A DNA stretch of 64,000 bases from the NCBI GenBank assembly GCA_014695255.1, contig JACJNX010000073.1, positions 24,733 to 88,732 on the forward strand, written 5' to 3'. The stretch comes from Cyanobacteria bacterium FACHB-63. GTDB lineage: Bacteria > Cyanobacteriota > Cyanobacteriia > Leptolyngbyales > Leptolyngbyaceae. Numbering within the stretch: the first letter of the stretch is position 1; the number at the start of each line of letters is the position of its first letter. Shown here one piece after another: positions 27,109-35,146 of the stretch. A program made the position numbers and the translations under genes. The notes below the pieces were generated by a model that worked only from the letters and a program-made list of their open reading frames with translations, searched no databases and was not told the origin of the DNA.

Positions 27109-27495
27109 TTAAGCCTGCCAAGTGCCTGAGAAAATGCTTTTTACCGCGATCGTAATTCTTCCTAAATCCTCATTTAGCAACGGCGGACACTCTAAGCTTT
27201 TTGCCAGTCCGCCGTTAAATAACTGTCTTGCTTCACTCGAAACGAGAAATAATGCAGTTGCTAAGTGTCGATCGAGCATCGTTTGATCTTGAAGCGCATC
27301 AAACACAACCTTCAACGCCAGCAAGATCGAAGTGACTTGTCCCGGCAAAGGAGGTTGACCCTGCTTTAACCGTCCGAGGAAGGTATCAGCAGCGTTAACA
27401 TTCGTGTGATCGATGAGTAAACGACGAGCAGTTTCGTAATCCACGATCGAGCGCTTCAAAGAGATTGACTGTATCACTTTAGCGCGAATTGGCAA
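27109..27495 (-). CDS. conserved cyanobacterial protein of unknown function
   Basis: Up to 128 residues from TTG 27495, or 122 from GTG 27477; neither has a clear ribosome binding site. The core YETARRLLIDHTNVNAADTF then LGRLKQGQPPLPGQVTSILL, LDRHLATALFLVSSEARQLF and DLGRITIAVKSIFSGTW is an all-helical domain I associate with a family restricted to cyanobacteria. Convergent with the DUF2267 gene, separated by 21 bases. Confidence 0.7.
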   Translation of the reverse strand: MPIRAKVIQSISLKRSIVDYETARRLLIDHTNVNAADTFLGRLKQGQPPLPGQVTSILLALKVVFDALQDQTMLDRHLATALFLVSSEARQLFNGGLAKSLECPPLLNEDLGRITIAVKSIFSGTWQA

Positions 27496-27590
27496 TTTTG
27501 CTTAAAAACTCATCTCTTGGATTAACGTCAGTTCGATGAGCTTTTCACAAAATGCAGTGATATTAACTCTTCAACATCAAAAAGACTGTT

Positions 27591-28148
27591 ATGACACAAC
27601 CGATCGACATTCAAGAATTACAGCAACGATACGAGGCTGGAGAGCGAGACTTCAGTAACGTAGATCTTGCCGAAGCCAATTTAGAAGGCATGAATTTAAG
27701 CGCTGCGGTGTTCGCAGGCGCAAATTTAGAAGGAGCCATTCTACGAAACGCAAATCTGACTGGTGCGGACTTGAGTAGCGCTGACTTGAGTGGCGCGGAT
27801 CTTAGCCAAGCAACTCTCACTGGAGCAAACTTAAGCGATGCGATGTTAGAAGGTACAATTTTAGAAAGCGCACTGCTCGATCGAGCAGATTTAAGCAAAG
27901 CAGATCTCGAAGTCGCAAATTTAACTCAAGCGACTTTAACGCAAGCAGACCTCAGCCAAGCCACCCTAAGCGGTGCAAACTTAGAATCTGCTGATTTGAG
28001 TGAAGCTGATCTTGCTAATGCTGAACTCGATCACGCAAATCTCGCCGATGCAGATTTAGACGAAGCAAATTTAAGCGGCGCAAATCTTAGGGATACAACG
28101 CTTACAGGCACAATTCTAGAGGGCGATGATCCAACCCTTGCGACCTGA
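27591..28148 (+). CDS. cytoplasmic pentapeptide-repeat protein
   Basis: 185 residues, almost entirely A(D/N)LXX pentapeptides from about residue 15 to 178 (ANLEGMNLSAAVFAGANLEG onward), giving roughly 32 repeats or eight coils of a quadrilateral beta-helix. There is no signal peptide, so it is cytoplasmic, unlike the lumenal copy at 9.3 kb. The short N-terminal helix IDIQELQQRYEAGERDFSNV is a regular start of cyanobacterial pentapeptide proteins. Net charge is strongly negative; it could mimic DNA like MfpA/Qnr, but this is speculative. Confidence 0.85.
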   Translation: MTQPIDIQELQQRYEAGERDFSNVDLAEANLEGMNLSAAVFAGANLEGAILRNANLTGADLSSADLSGADLSQATLTGANLSDAMLEGTILESALLDRADLSKADLEVANLTQATLTQADLSQATLSGANLESADLSEADLANAELDHANLADADLDEANLSGANLRDTTLTGTILEGDDPTLAT

Positions 28149-28258
28149 TTGCTACAGCAGACTTAAGAATATCGATCGTACTACTCCAAGCTTGTACCTC
28201 GGCAAATCAATGCTTTAATAAGTGGGTTGAGCAAGTTAAATTCAGCAGGAACAACGAT

Positions 28259-28672
28259 ATGCCACGCACGAACACGCAAAAAGCTGAGAAGCCGGAGCCG
28301 TCGATCGATTTAGAGGAGCAAGAGGTAGAAGAGCAAGAGGTAGAGGTGCCGATCGCGGCAACTGAAACCTCATCTGATGCCACAGAAGCACCTCAAGATA
28401 TTGATGAAATTCTCAACTCATTAAAAACCCTGCTCAGCACAGTGGAGAAGCTGCAAAAAGTACGGCAAGAGGTGGGTGATATCAAACCTCTGCTGCTGAG
28501 AATGCTTGATGGAGAACTGGTCAGCGGAGAAGAATTAGACCAGCTTAAAGCCGGAGTTGGAGGTCTTATGCGCTTAGTGCGTGCTCATAGTGATCACCAA
28601 GCAGCACTAGCAAAAGCACAGGCAGCAAGAGAATTATTAGATGAGGTACTAAAGTTATCACCTGCGAGTTGA
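28259..28672 (+). CDS. hypothetical helical protein
   Basis: 137 residues. The first 45 are acidic and low in complexity (EEQEVEEQEVEVPIA). The rest is helical with coiled-coil character: DEILNSLKTLLSTVEKLQKV, RMLDGELVSGEELDQLKAGV and LMRLVRAHSDHQAALAKAQA. I think similar proteins are widespread in cyanobacteria but cannot name a family. It is followed by its own terminator, so it is a separate transcription unit or ends one. Confidence 0.6.
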   Translation: MPRTNTQKAEKPEPSIDLEEQEVEEQEVEVPIAATETSSDATEAPQDIDEILNSLKTLLSTVEKLQKVRQEVGDIKPLLLRMLDGELVSGEELDQLKAGVGGLMRLVRAHSDHQAALAKAQAARELLDEVLKLSPAS

Positions 28673-28703
28673 TCTACCTGAGTTGATCTACCTTTAGTGT
28701 TTG

Positions 28704-28739
28704 TAGGGTCGTTGAGATCGTCGTTGCGACCCTATTTTT
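28704..28739 (+). terminator. intrinsic terminator
   Basis: TAGGGTCG (28704-28711) pairs with CGACCCTA (28727-28734), then TTTTT. It lies 32 bases after the preceding stop codon. Confidence 0.9.
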
Positions 28740-28865
28740 ATCCCAATCTGGACCCTACAGGAATAACAACAGGTCGTAAGAATACACCAATTTCAGGGGT
28801 TTTCCACACCAGACTGCTGCTTCTAGATCTGTCAAGATGATCTTGTCGGTCGAAAGAGTCCTTCA

Positions 28866-29141
28866 ATGAAAAAAGTCATCGCCCAGCCCCTCTACAACTG
28901 GTACCGCACACTTCTCCGCAACTCTAAGTATCGTTGGATTGTGATTGCCGGAAGCTTACTTTATTTAGTTAGCCTGATTGATTTTGCAACTGATGTAATT
29001 CCAGTTCTTGGTTGGATTGATGATGGCATTGTGGTGAGTGTATTAGCAGCCGAAGTCTCTCAGATTCTGGTTGAGCAACTCAAAAATCGCAAAGCTAAAG
29101 CGAACAATCTCGATCCGATCGCAACCCACTCAATCAATTAG
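28866..29141 (+). CDS. DUF1232 (YkvA-type) membrane protein
   Basis: 91 residues. The core is YRWIVIAGSLLYLVSLIDFA then TDVIPVLGWIDDGIVVSVLA: the DUF1232 pattern Y-hydrophobic-P(I/V)D-x-I-P-x-x-G-x-x-D-D. Two membrane helices are predicted. It is the first gene of a run of four small stress-type genes on the same strand up to a terminator at 30417. Function unknown. Confidence 0.85.
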   Translation: MKKVIAQPLYNWYRTLLRNSKYRWIVIAGSLLYLVSLIDFATDVIPVLGWIDDGIVVSVLAAEVSQILVEQLKNRKAKANNLDPIATHSIN

Positions 29142-29167
29142 CAATCCTTTATTTAGGTGGAAGGTAA

Positions 29168-29725
29168 ATGATGACTGAACCGAACGATCGCCTTGATTCA
29201 CAAGAAATCAAAGCAGAAGGCGAAACTCGCACCGCTAGAATTTTCAGGATCATTCAAAGTGCTACTGCTGCTGTGATGACAGAACTAAAAGCAGGCACAG
29301 ATCAAAGCCCTACACTTTCGCAAACGACTTCAACTGCTAGCCAAAGCGCTCCATCAGAGACAGCTAACGCACCTTTCTGGACAACGGGCACTCAAACCCA
29401 AATTGCTAAGCAGATCAAAAGCTTGCTGCTTAACTTAGATGCCAAGCTAACCGATCGATACGGTGATGCTTATCAAGCACGACTGCGGAATCAATATGCA
29501 AACGCTCAACAGCGTTTAGGGCAGTTCCGAACCTGGTACACCAAGTCTAGAGCCAACGCAGCAACAATCCAAGTGGCTCCATTGCAGCAAAAACAAGCTG
29601 AAATCGAGCTTAAGGTTGCAGATCAAGGTACTTTGGTGGCTCGTAAAGAACAGCAGATTCGGCAGCAGATCAAGCAACGTTTGAGTGCAGCTATTCGTAC
29701 AGTGCAGCAGTCGGATAAAACCTAA
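29168..29725 (+). CDS. hypothetical coiled-coil protein
   Basis: 185 residues, no membrane segment. Low-complexity Ser/Thr/Gln-rich region at about 45-80, then long amphipathic helices (AKQIKSLLLNLDAKLTDRYG, RLGQFRTWYTKSRANAATIQ, QKQAEIELKVADQGTLVARK) rich in Gln, Lys and Arg. Spacing of 26 bases to the DUF1232 gene suggests an operon. No domain recognised. Confidence 0.6.
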   Translation: MMTEPNDRLDSQEIKAEGETRTARIFRIIQSATAAVMTELKAGTDQSPTLSQTTSTASQSAPSETANAPFWTTGTQTQIAKQIKSLLLNLDAKLTDRYGDAYQARLRNQYANAQQRLGQFRTWYTKSRANAATIQVAPLQQKQAEIELKVADQGTLVARKEQQIRQQIKQRLSAAIRTVQQSDKT

Positions 29726-29779
29726 GTCATTGGTTTTGAGTCTTACCCATTTTTGTAATTTACTTCGGAGATCAATTTT

Positions 29780-29971
29780 ATGCAACTGTTTCGACTACTT
29801 CTCGCCATTCTTCTGCCCCCTGTTGCAGTTTTTCTCACCTATGGCTTTAGCTTTACGCTACTGATCAGCATTGCACTCACATTATTGGGTTGGGTGCCCG
29901 GAATTATTCATGCACTGTGGGCAATTTCTAAGGCAGACGCAAAACTCAATCAGTCTACAGGCTCTGTCTAG
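29780..29971 (+). CDS. YqaE/Pmp3 family small membrane protein
   Basis: 63 residues with two membrane helices: LLLAILLPPVAVFLTYGFSF and ISIALTLLGWVPGIIHALWA. The LPP-V and GW-PG-IHA-W motifs are those of the Pmp3/YqaE family, which affects membrane potential under salt and cold stress in plants and yeast. Confidence 0.9.
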   Translation: MQLFRLLLAILLPPVAVFLTYGFSFTLLISIALTLLGWVPGIIHALWAISKADAKLNQSTGSV

Positions 29972-30014
29972 CATTAATTCACTCTGTTCAAATATCTATC
30001 CAGGAGAACTTCCT

Positions 30015-30386
30015 ATGCTTACCTTTTTGCTCACGACATTGACCACTGCACTCGGCTTACTCGTTGTGGATCTGGTGATTCCGGGTGTGACGATCGCAAG
30101 CTTCCCTGCTGCGCTGGTTGCTGCCATCTCGGTTGGATTAGTCAATAGTTTCGTGAAGCCTGTGCTTTCTTTGTTGTCTTTGCCGATTAACATCCTGACG
30201 CTTGGATTGTTTTCGCTCGTTGTTAACGGGATGTCTTTCTGGCTGGCTTCACTGTTTGTTCCTGGCTTTGCGGTTCACGGGTTTCTCGCATTCATTCTGG
30301 CACCTGTGGTTCTATCTTTTGCCACTACCTTCCTTAATCGCTACTTTACGGAGAAAGGGATGGGTGCGCTGCCTGCTAAGCAGTAA
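30015..30386 (+). CDS. phage holin family 4-TMS membrane protein (PF04020 type)
   Basis: 123 residues, four membrane helices. LVIPGVTIASFPAALVAAIS, VNSFVKPVLSLLSLPINILT, LGLFSLVVNGMSFWLASLFV and PGFAVHGFLAFILAPVVLSF match the 'mycobacterial 4 TMS phage holin' superfamily, which in cyanobacteria is an ordinary chromosomal membrane protein rather than a phage gene. AGGAG lies 8 bases before the ATG. It ends the four-gene run. Confidence 0.85.
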   Translation: MLTFLLTTLTTALGLLVVDLVIPGVTIASFPAALVAAISVGLVNSFVKPVLSLLSLPINILTLGLFSLVVNGMSFWLASLFVPGFAVHGFLAFILAPVVLSFATTFLNRYFTEKGMGALPAKQ

Positions 30387-30416
30387 CAGATTTCACGGTT
30401 CTATTTCTACAAGGGT

Positions 30417-30452
30417 GCAGTGTCTTCGGCTAGGCGTGGACACTGCTTTTTT
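30417..30452 (+). terminator. intrinsic terminator
   Basis: GCAGTGTC (30417-30424) pairs with GACACTGC (30439-30446), followed by TTTTTT. It closes the unit that begins at 28866. Confidence 0.95.
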
Positions 30453-30626
30453 ATTACTATTCCTAAGCATTCAAAACACAGGTTTACAGAAGCGTATATT
30501 TATTCACTTAAGTCAATTACACCAGCGCCCTAGTTCGTAGTCGATCGTACTGAAAACATCAGTTAAGTCTTAGCTAATAGAACAGAAGCAGAATTGCTTG
30601 ACCCCTCACCTCTACAAGACTTAATC

Positions 30627-31379
30627 ATGAGTACGACCACCAGTAAGCCCCCGATTTCTAACGAAGTTGCCTTAAGAATTGCCCTTGCTGCCAGAGCATT
30701 ACCGGAAATCCCGATCGCTGATCTGATCGAAGCCCTCCAGCGTTATGTAGGTGAAGACCTAGATGAAGCAGCATTAAGCCGAATCACTGTTACTAACTTA
30801 AAAACAGCCTTTGGGCAAACCTACGATATCGATGGTGAGGAAGACGGAGAAGATGCAAACGCCAGTGATATTGCTGCTCTAAAAGAAGCCGTTCGTATTC
30901 TTTGGGGCGCGAAAGATGACATTGAAGCGCTGCCTACGATCGAACCCTATCAAGACGGCGATATGCCCAGTTCAGTCAGAATTGCGGTCGCCTCAAACAA
31001 TCGTGCTCTACTGGATGGTCATTTTGGCTCGTGTTTACGCTATTTGATCTATCAACTCTCTGCAACAGATTTGAAGCTGATTGATATCCGATCGGCCCTT
31101 GAAGCTGATTTATCTGACGATCGTAATGGTTTTCGCGTCAATCTGATTCGAGACTGTCATGTGGTGTATATTGTTTCGGTCGGAGGTCCTGCTGCCGCAA
31201 AAGTGATCAAAGCAGGCATCTACCCGATGAAGCTTGTAGAAGGTGGAGAAGCGAGAGCCATTCTCACCGATTTACAGCAGGTGATTGCGACTGCACCGCC
31301 GCCTTGGATGGCTAAAATTCTTGGGGTAGCAGACGGCGATCGCATCAAAAACTACAAAGCTGCTGAACGATCGCTCTAG
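30627..31379 (+). CDS. NafY/NifX-like dinitrogenase cofactor-binding protein
   Basis: 250 residues in two domains. The N-terminal helical part (ISNEVALRIALAARALPEIP then LIEALQRYVGEDLDEAALSR) resembles the DIMCO_N domain of NafY. After an acidic linker, the C-terminal domain from about 115 (VRIAVASNNRALLDGHFGSC, RDCHVVYIVSVGGPAAAKVI, AGIYPMKLVEGGEARAILTD) is the NifX/NafY fold that binds FeMo-co or NifB-co. In nitrogen fixers these proteins carry the cofactor or stabilise apo-dinitrogenase. No nif gene is in the window, so it is either distant from a nif cluster or has another metal-cluster role. ATG 30627 gives the family-like start. Confidence 0.8.
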   Translation: MSTTTSKPPISNEVALRIALAARALPEIPIADLIEALQRYVGEDLDEAALSRITVTNLKTAFGQTYDIDGEEDGEDANASDIAALKEAVRILWGAKDDIEALPTIEPYQDGDMPSSVRIAVASNNRALLDGHFGSCLRYLIYQLSATDLKLIDIRSALEADLSDDRNGFRVNLIRDCHVVYIVSVGGPAAAKVIKAGIYPMKLVEGGEARAILTDLQQVIATAPPPWMAKILGVADGDRIKNYKAAERSL

Positions 31380-31417
31380 ATTCAGAGTTGATTCAAATAC
31401 ACAATGAGTCACAGCAA

Positions 31418-31470
31418 AGAGGGTGTTTGAACGCAGCGAAGAACCTTTCTATGCGCTTCAAACACCCTCT
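31418..31470. terminator. bidirectional intrinsic terminator
   Basis: A 14-bp perfect stem, AGAGGGTGTTTGAA (31418-31431) with TTCAAACACCCTCT (31457-31470), lies between two convergent genes; its right arm overlaps the stop codon of the minus-strand gene. No pronounced T run follows on either strand, but position and stem length support a shared terminator. Confidence 0.7.
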
Positions 31471-31984
31471 AATTCAGCTTCGCACCACATTGAGCACAAA
31501 ACCGATCGTGCTCTCCCACCTCTCTGCCACAGTTGCGACAGTAGCGAGCGATCGCGCTGCTAGAAGTCGCCATACTCATCTTCATCTCGCCCATGCTCAT
31601 TTGCATCGGCTCCATCTGCATCGACATATTGCCCATCCGGAGCGGTTCTAAAGGCTTCATCTCTGGCACTTTTCGGCTAGAAACTGCGATATTCCGCAGC
31701 GGGATCTCATGCGATCCTAACATCAAGGGCACTTCGCTTAATAAGCTAATACTGTTTGCTTGCAGACGGACGTAATAAGACCGTTGATTTGCCTCAACTT
31801 GCAGAATAAAACCAGAGGACACCTTAAACACGATCGGAGATGCTGACCAGCGACCCAGCGACAAACTCATTTGCTGACTTTGCTGCTGTCCTGCGCTCTT
31901 GGTTTCCCAAGTAATCACAGTTTGAGTCTCTGCATTCTCAATCGCTAAGGTTTGTCCTTGTCCTAAATCTGCTACGTAAGTCAT
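31469..31984 (-). CDS. zinc-ribbon protein with methionine-rich segment
   Basis: 171 residues from the ATG of MTYVADLGQGQTLAIEN; in-frame ATGs at 31993 and 32014 are alternatives. The N-terminal 110 residues look like a beta-rich domain. Between them and the tail lies a segment of about 22 residues with ten methionines, alternating M-x and M-x-M (positions 31577-31642). The C-terminus is a four-cysteine zinc ribbon, YCRNCGREVGEHDRFCAQCG. Methionine clusters of this kind bind Cu(I) or Ag(I) in CusF/CopA-type proteins, but here the role is unproven. No copper gene is adjacent. Confidence 0.75.
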   Translation of the reverse strand: MTYVADLGQGQTLAIENAETQTVITWETKSAGQQQSQQMSLSLGRWSASPIVFKVSSGFILQVEANQRSYYVRLQANSISLLSEVPLMLGSHEIPLRNIAVSSRKVPEMKPLEPLRMGNMSMQMEPMQMSMGEMKMSMATSSSAIARYCRNCGREVGEHDRFCAQCGAKLN

Positions 31985-32144
31985 TGCAGTCATGGCAGAA
32001 TTCCACTCCTTCACCTTGCACCGTTCGCCCTTCGATCGAGCAATTCTGTCATATTTCTTGATTTTGGCACGACTATTTTCGTATTCAGCTTTACAGCTTA
32101 GAAAGTTCAGTCAATTCTATTAATCAGGTAGCTTGTTTGGGTGA

Positions 32145-33581
32145 TTGACTGTGAAGCTAGCAAATTATGATCCGGGGCATTTTTACGATGAATTATTCCA
32201 TGCACCGGGTTCGCCTCGCCCGGAAGCGATTCCACTCGTCGATCGCATTAATTCGCTGTCGCTTGAAGAAATTCAGCATCGGCAGCAGGCGGCTCAGATT
32301 GCGCTGTTCAAAATGGGGGTGACTTTCAATGTGTACAGCGACAATCAGGGGACAGAGAAGATCTTTCCGTTTGATATTTTGCCCCGGACGATCGCGGCTT
32401 CAGAGTGGCAAGTCCTGGAAAAAGGACTCAAGCAACGGATTTATGCGCTGAACCAGTTTCTTGCGGATGTTTACGGCGATCAGAAGATTGTCCGTGATGG
32501 CGTGATTCCGGGTGATGTGGTGTATTCGTCGCAAGGATTTCTCAAGCAGTGCATGGATCTCAAGCCCCCCAAAGGCATCTGGTCACATATTAGCGGTGTG
32601 GATTTGGTGCGCGATCGGACTGGGGAGTGGTACATTCTCGAAGACAATTTGCGCTGCCCGTCTGGGGTGTCTTATGTCTTGGAAGGGCGGCGAATTATGA
32701 AAAGTACGCTGCCGCTCGTTTTTGATCGAATGCAAATTCAGCCTGTGGAAGAGTATCCCAGCCATTTGCTCGAAACTCTGCTGAATCTTGCACCCGATTA
32801 CATTGATAATCCAACCGTGGTCTTACTCACGCCTGGAATTTATAACTCTGCTTATTTTGAGCATTCTTATCTGGCTCAGCAGATGGGCGTGGAACTGGTG
32901 GAAGGGCGCGATCTGGTTGTGTCTGACGGTTATCTTCAGATGCGAACGACGAAAGGCTTGAAGCGCGTGGATGTGATTTATCGGCGGATTGATGATGAAT
33001 TTATTGATCCGTTGGCGTTTCGTCCGGATTCGTTACTCGGTGTTCCGGGATTGATGGAGGTGTATCGATCGGGGCGTTTGGGCTTGGCAAATGCGCTCGG
33101 AACCGGAGTGGCAGACGATAAGGTGATTTACGCTTATGTACCGCAGATGATTCGGTACTATCTGGGCGAAGATGCGATTCTCTCGAATGTGCCCACCTAT
33201 CTATGCTGGGAGTCATCACAGCTAGATCATGTTCTAGCGAATCTCGATAAGTTAGTGGTCAAGTCTGCGAGTGAATCTGGCGGGTATGGAATGCTAATCG
33301 GAACGCAGTCAACCCAAGCAGAGCGAGAAGCGTTTGCGGCAAAAATTAAAGCGGCTCCACGCAACTATATTGCTCAGCCGACATTATCGCTGTCGCGAGT
33401 TCCCGCGTTGATGGGCGATGAGTTTGAGGGCTGCCATGTGGATTTGCGCCCGTACATTCTGTACGGTGAGGATATTTATGTGACTCCGGGCGGCTTGACT
33501 CGTGTGGCGCTGAAGAAAGGATCACTTGTGGTGAATTCCTCACAGGGTGGCGGCTATAAAGATACTTGGGTTGTGAGTTGA
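32145..33581 (+). CDS. circularly permuted type 2 ATP-grasp protein
   Basis: 478 residues. Characteristic segments: NYDPGHFYDELFHAPGSPRP, FPFDILPRTIAASEWQVLEK, GIWSHISGVDLVRDRTGEWY, ILEDNLRCPSGVSYVLEGR, VVKSASESGGYGMLIGTQ. This family (formerly DUF404/DUF407) is a peptide- or amide-forming ATP-grasp found in a conserved pair with an alpha-E protein. The start is TTG 32145 or GTG 32151. The usual downstream partners, a transglutaminase-like protein and a proteasome-type hydrolase, are missing here. Confidence 0.9.
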   Translation: MTVKLANYDPGHFYDELFHAPGSPRPEAIPLVDRINSLSLEEIQHRQQAAQIALFKMGVTFNVYSDNQGTEKIFPFDILPRTIAASEWQVLEKGLKQRIYALNQFLADVYGDQKIVRDGVIPGDVVYSSQGFLKQCMDLKPPKGIWSHISGVDLVRDRTGEWYILEDNLRCPSGVSYVLEGRRIMKSTLPLVFDRMQIQPVEEYPSHLLETLLNLAPDYIDNPTVVLLTPGIYNSAYFEHSYLAQQMGVELVEGRDLVVSDGYLQMRTTKGLKRVDVIYRRIDDEFIDPLAFRPDSLLGVPGLMEVYRSGRLGLANALGTGVADDKVIYAYVPQMIRYYLGEDAILSNVPTYLCWESSQLDHVLANLDKLVVKSASESGGYGMLIGTQSTQAEREAFAAKIKAAPRNYIAQPTLSLSRVPALMGDEFEGCHVDLRPYILYGEDIYVTPGGLTRVALKKGSLVVNSSQGGGYKDTWVVS

Positions 33582-33593
33582 GAGATTAAAAAG

Positions 33594-34544
33594 ATGTTAA
33601 GTCGGGTAGCAGATTCGATCTACTGGATGAATCGATATGTAGAACGTGCAGAAAACATTGCGCGATTCGTGGATGTGAATTTGACGTTATTACTAGATTC
33701 GCCGATCGGGACTTCACAACAGTGGAAGCCGTTGGTGATGACCACAGGCGATTTGCCTATCTTTGAAGAACGATACGGAGAAGCGAGCGCAGATAACGTG
33801 ATTCGATTTCTGACGTTCGATCGAGCGTATCCGAATTCGATTATTTCCTGTCTGAATGCGGCGCGGGAAAATGCACGATCGGTGCGTGAAATTATCTCAT
33901 CCGAAATGTGGCAGCAAATTAATGCCTTCTATCACTTTGTCAATGATGCTGCAAACGAAGAAACGATCAACTTTCAAACCTTTTTCAGCGAGGTTAAGTT
34001 AGCCAGCCATTTGTTTGCTGGAGTCGCCAGTGCCACGATGACCCATAACGACGGCTGGCACTTTGGTTTGATGGGTCGCTTGTTAGAGCGAGCAGATAAA
34101 ACCAGTCGAATTGTCGATGTGAAGTATTTTATTCTTCTGCCCTCAGTGAAGGATGTCGGCACAACCTTAGATCAGTTGCAGTGGATTGCACTCTTACGAT
34201 CGGCAAGTGCCTATGAAATGTACCGTAAACGCGGCTTACATCGAATTACGCCGACTTCCGTTGCAGAATTTTTGGTGTTGGATCGAGAGTTTCCCCGATC
34301 GATTCGCTATTGTATTCGCCAAGCTGAACGATCGCTGCATCAAATCACTGGAACCCCTGAAGGAACCTGGAATACCGAAATTGAGCGGTACTTAGGAAAG
34401 CTGCGATCGGACTTAGATTACATTACGATTTCAGATGTGATGGAATCCGGGCTGCATGAATTTCTCGACAATTTACAGCGCCGTATGAACGAAGTCGGCT
34501 TCAATCTTTCTGAAACCTTTTTCGCAATGCAGCCTGTAAATTAG
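33594..34544 (+). CDS. alpha-E domain protein
   Basis: 316 residues, all-helical. LSRVADSIYWMNRYVERAEN then IARFVDVNLTLLLDSP is the diagnostic start of the alpha-E family (DUF403), and DREFPRSIRYCIRQAERSLH is also conserved. It lies 12 bases after the ATP-grasp gene and the two always travel together, so they probably function as a unit in making or using an unknown peptide-like compound. Confidence 0.9.
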   Translation: MLSRVADSIYWMNRYVERAENIARFVDVNLTLLLDSPIGTSQQWKPLVMTTGDLPIFEERYGEASADNVIRFLTFDRAYPNSIISCLNAARENARSVREIISSEMWQQINAFYHFVNDAANEETINFQTFFSEVKLASHLFAGVASATMTHNDGWHFGLMGRLLERADKTSRIVDVKYFILLPSVKDVGTTLDQLQWIALLRSASAYEMYRKRGLHRITPTSVAEFLVLDREFPRSIRYCIRQAERSLHQITGTPEGTWNTEIERYLGKLRSDLDYITISDVMESGLHEFLDNLQRRMNEVGFNLSETFFAMQPVN

Positions 34545-34573
34545 AGAGTGAAGGGTTTAGGAGTCATGCGATC

Positions 34574-35146
34574 GTGATTGCTCAAACTGAGAAAAAAACG
34601 CCCGAAGAATATCTAGAGTTTGAACTGAACTCGCATGAGCGACACGAATATATCAATGGGGACATTGTTCTAATGACGGGCGGAACACCGGATCATAATG
34701 AACTCGCGATCGCGCTTGCTTCATCTCTAAGATCTGGGTTACGAGGACAACCCTACCGAGTCTTTGCCACTGATCAACGCCTTTGGATTCCTGATCTGTC
34801 TTTGTACACTTATCCAGATGTGATGGTTGTGGATAAGCCGATCCAGCTTCAGCCAGGACGCACCGATACCGTAGTAAATCCTTGTTTTATTGCGGAAGTT
34901 CTCTCAAAATCGACGCAAGATTACGACCGTGGTGAGAAGTTTGTGTCATATCGCACGATCGAATCTTTTCGCGAGTATCTCCTAATCGATCAGTACAAAA
35001 TCCAGGTCGAGCACTACGTTAAAACTGCTGCTCATCAATGGTTATTAACGCTTTATAGCGATTTAGATACTGTTACATATTTTAATGTCTTTGATATTCA
35101 AATCAGAATCGCCGATCTGTATGAAAACATTGAATTTACTGTTTAA
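34574..35146 (+). CDS. Uma2-family (DUF820) protein
   Basis: 190 residues, GTG start. PEEYLEFELNSHERHEYING, LYTYPDVMVVDKPIQL, PCFIAEVLSKSTQDYDRGEK and FREYLLIDQYKIQVEHY hold the D...E-x-L-S-x-S-T...D-x-x-x-K signature of the endonuclease-like fold. This copy lacks the coiled-coil tail of the one at 12.6 kb. It starts 29 bases after the alpha-E gene, in the place usually held by a transglutaminase gene. The 3' end overlaps the convergent hydrolase gene. Confidence 0.85.
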   Translation: MIAQTEKKTPEEYLEFELNSHERHEYINGDIVLMTGGTPDHNELAIALASSLRSGLRGQPYRVFATDQRLWIPDLSLYTYPDVMVVDKPIQLQPGRTDTVVNPCFIAEVLSKSTQDYDRGEKFVSYRTIESFREYLLIDQYKIQVEHYVKTAAHQWLLTLYSDLDTVTYFNVFDIQIRIADLYENIEFTV

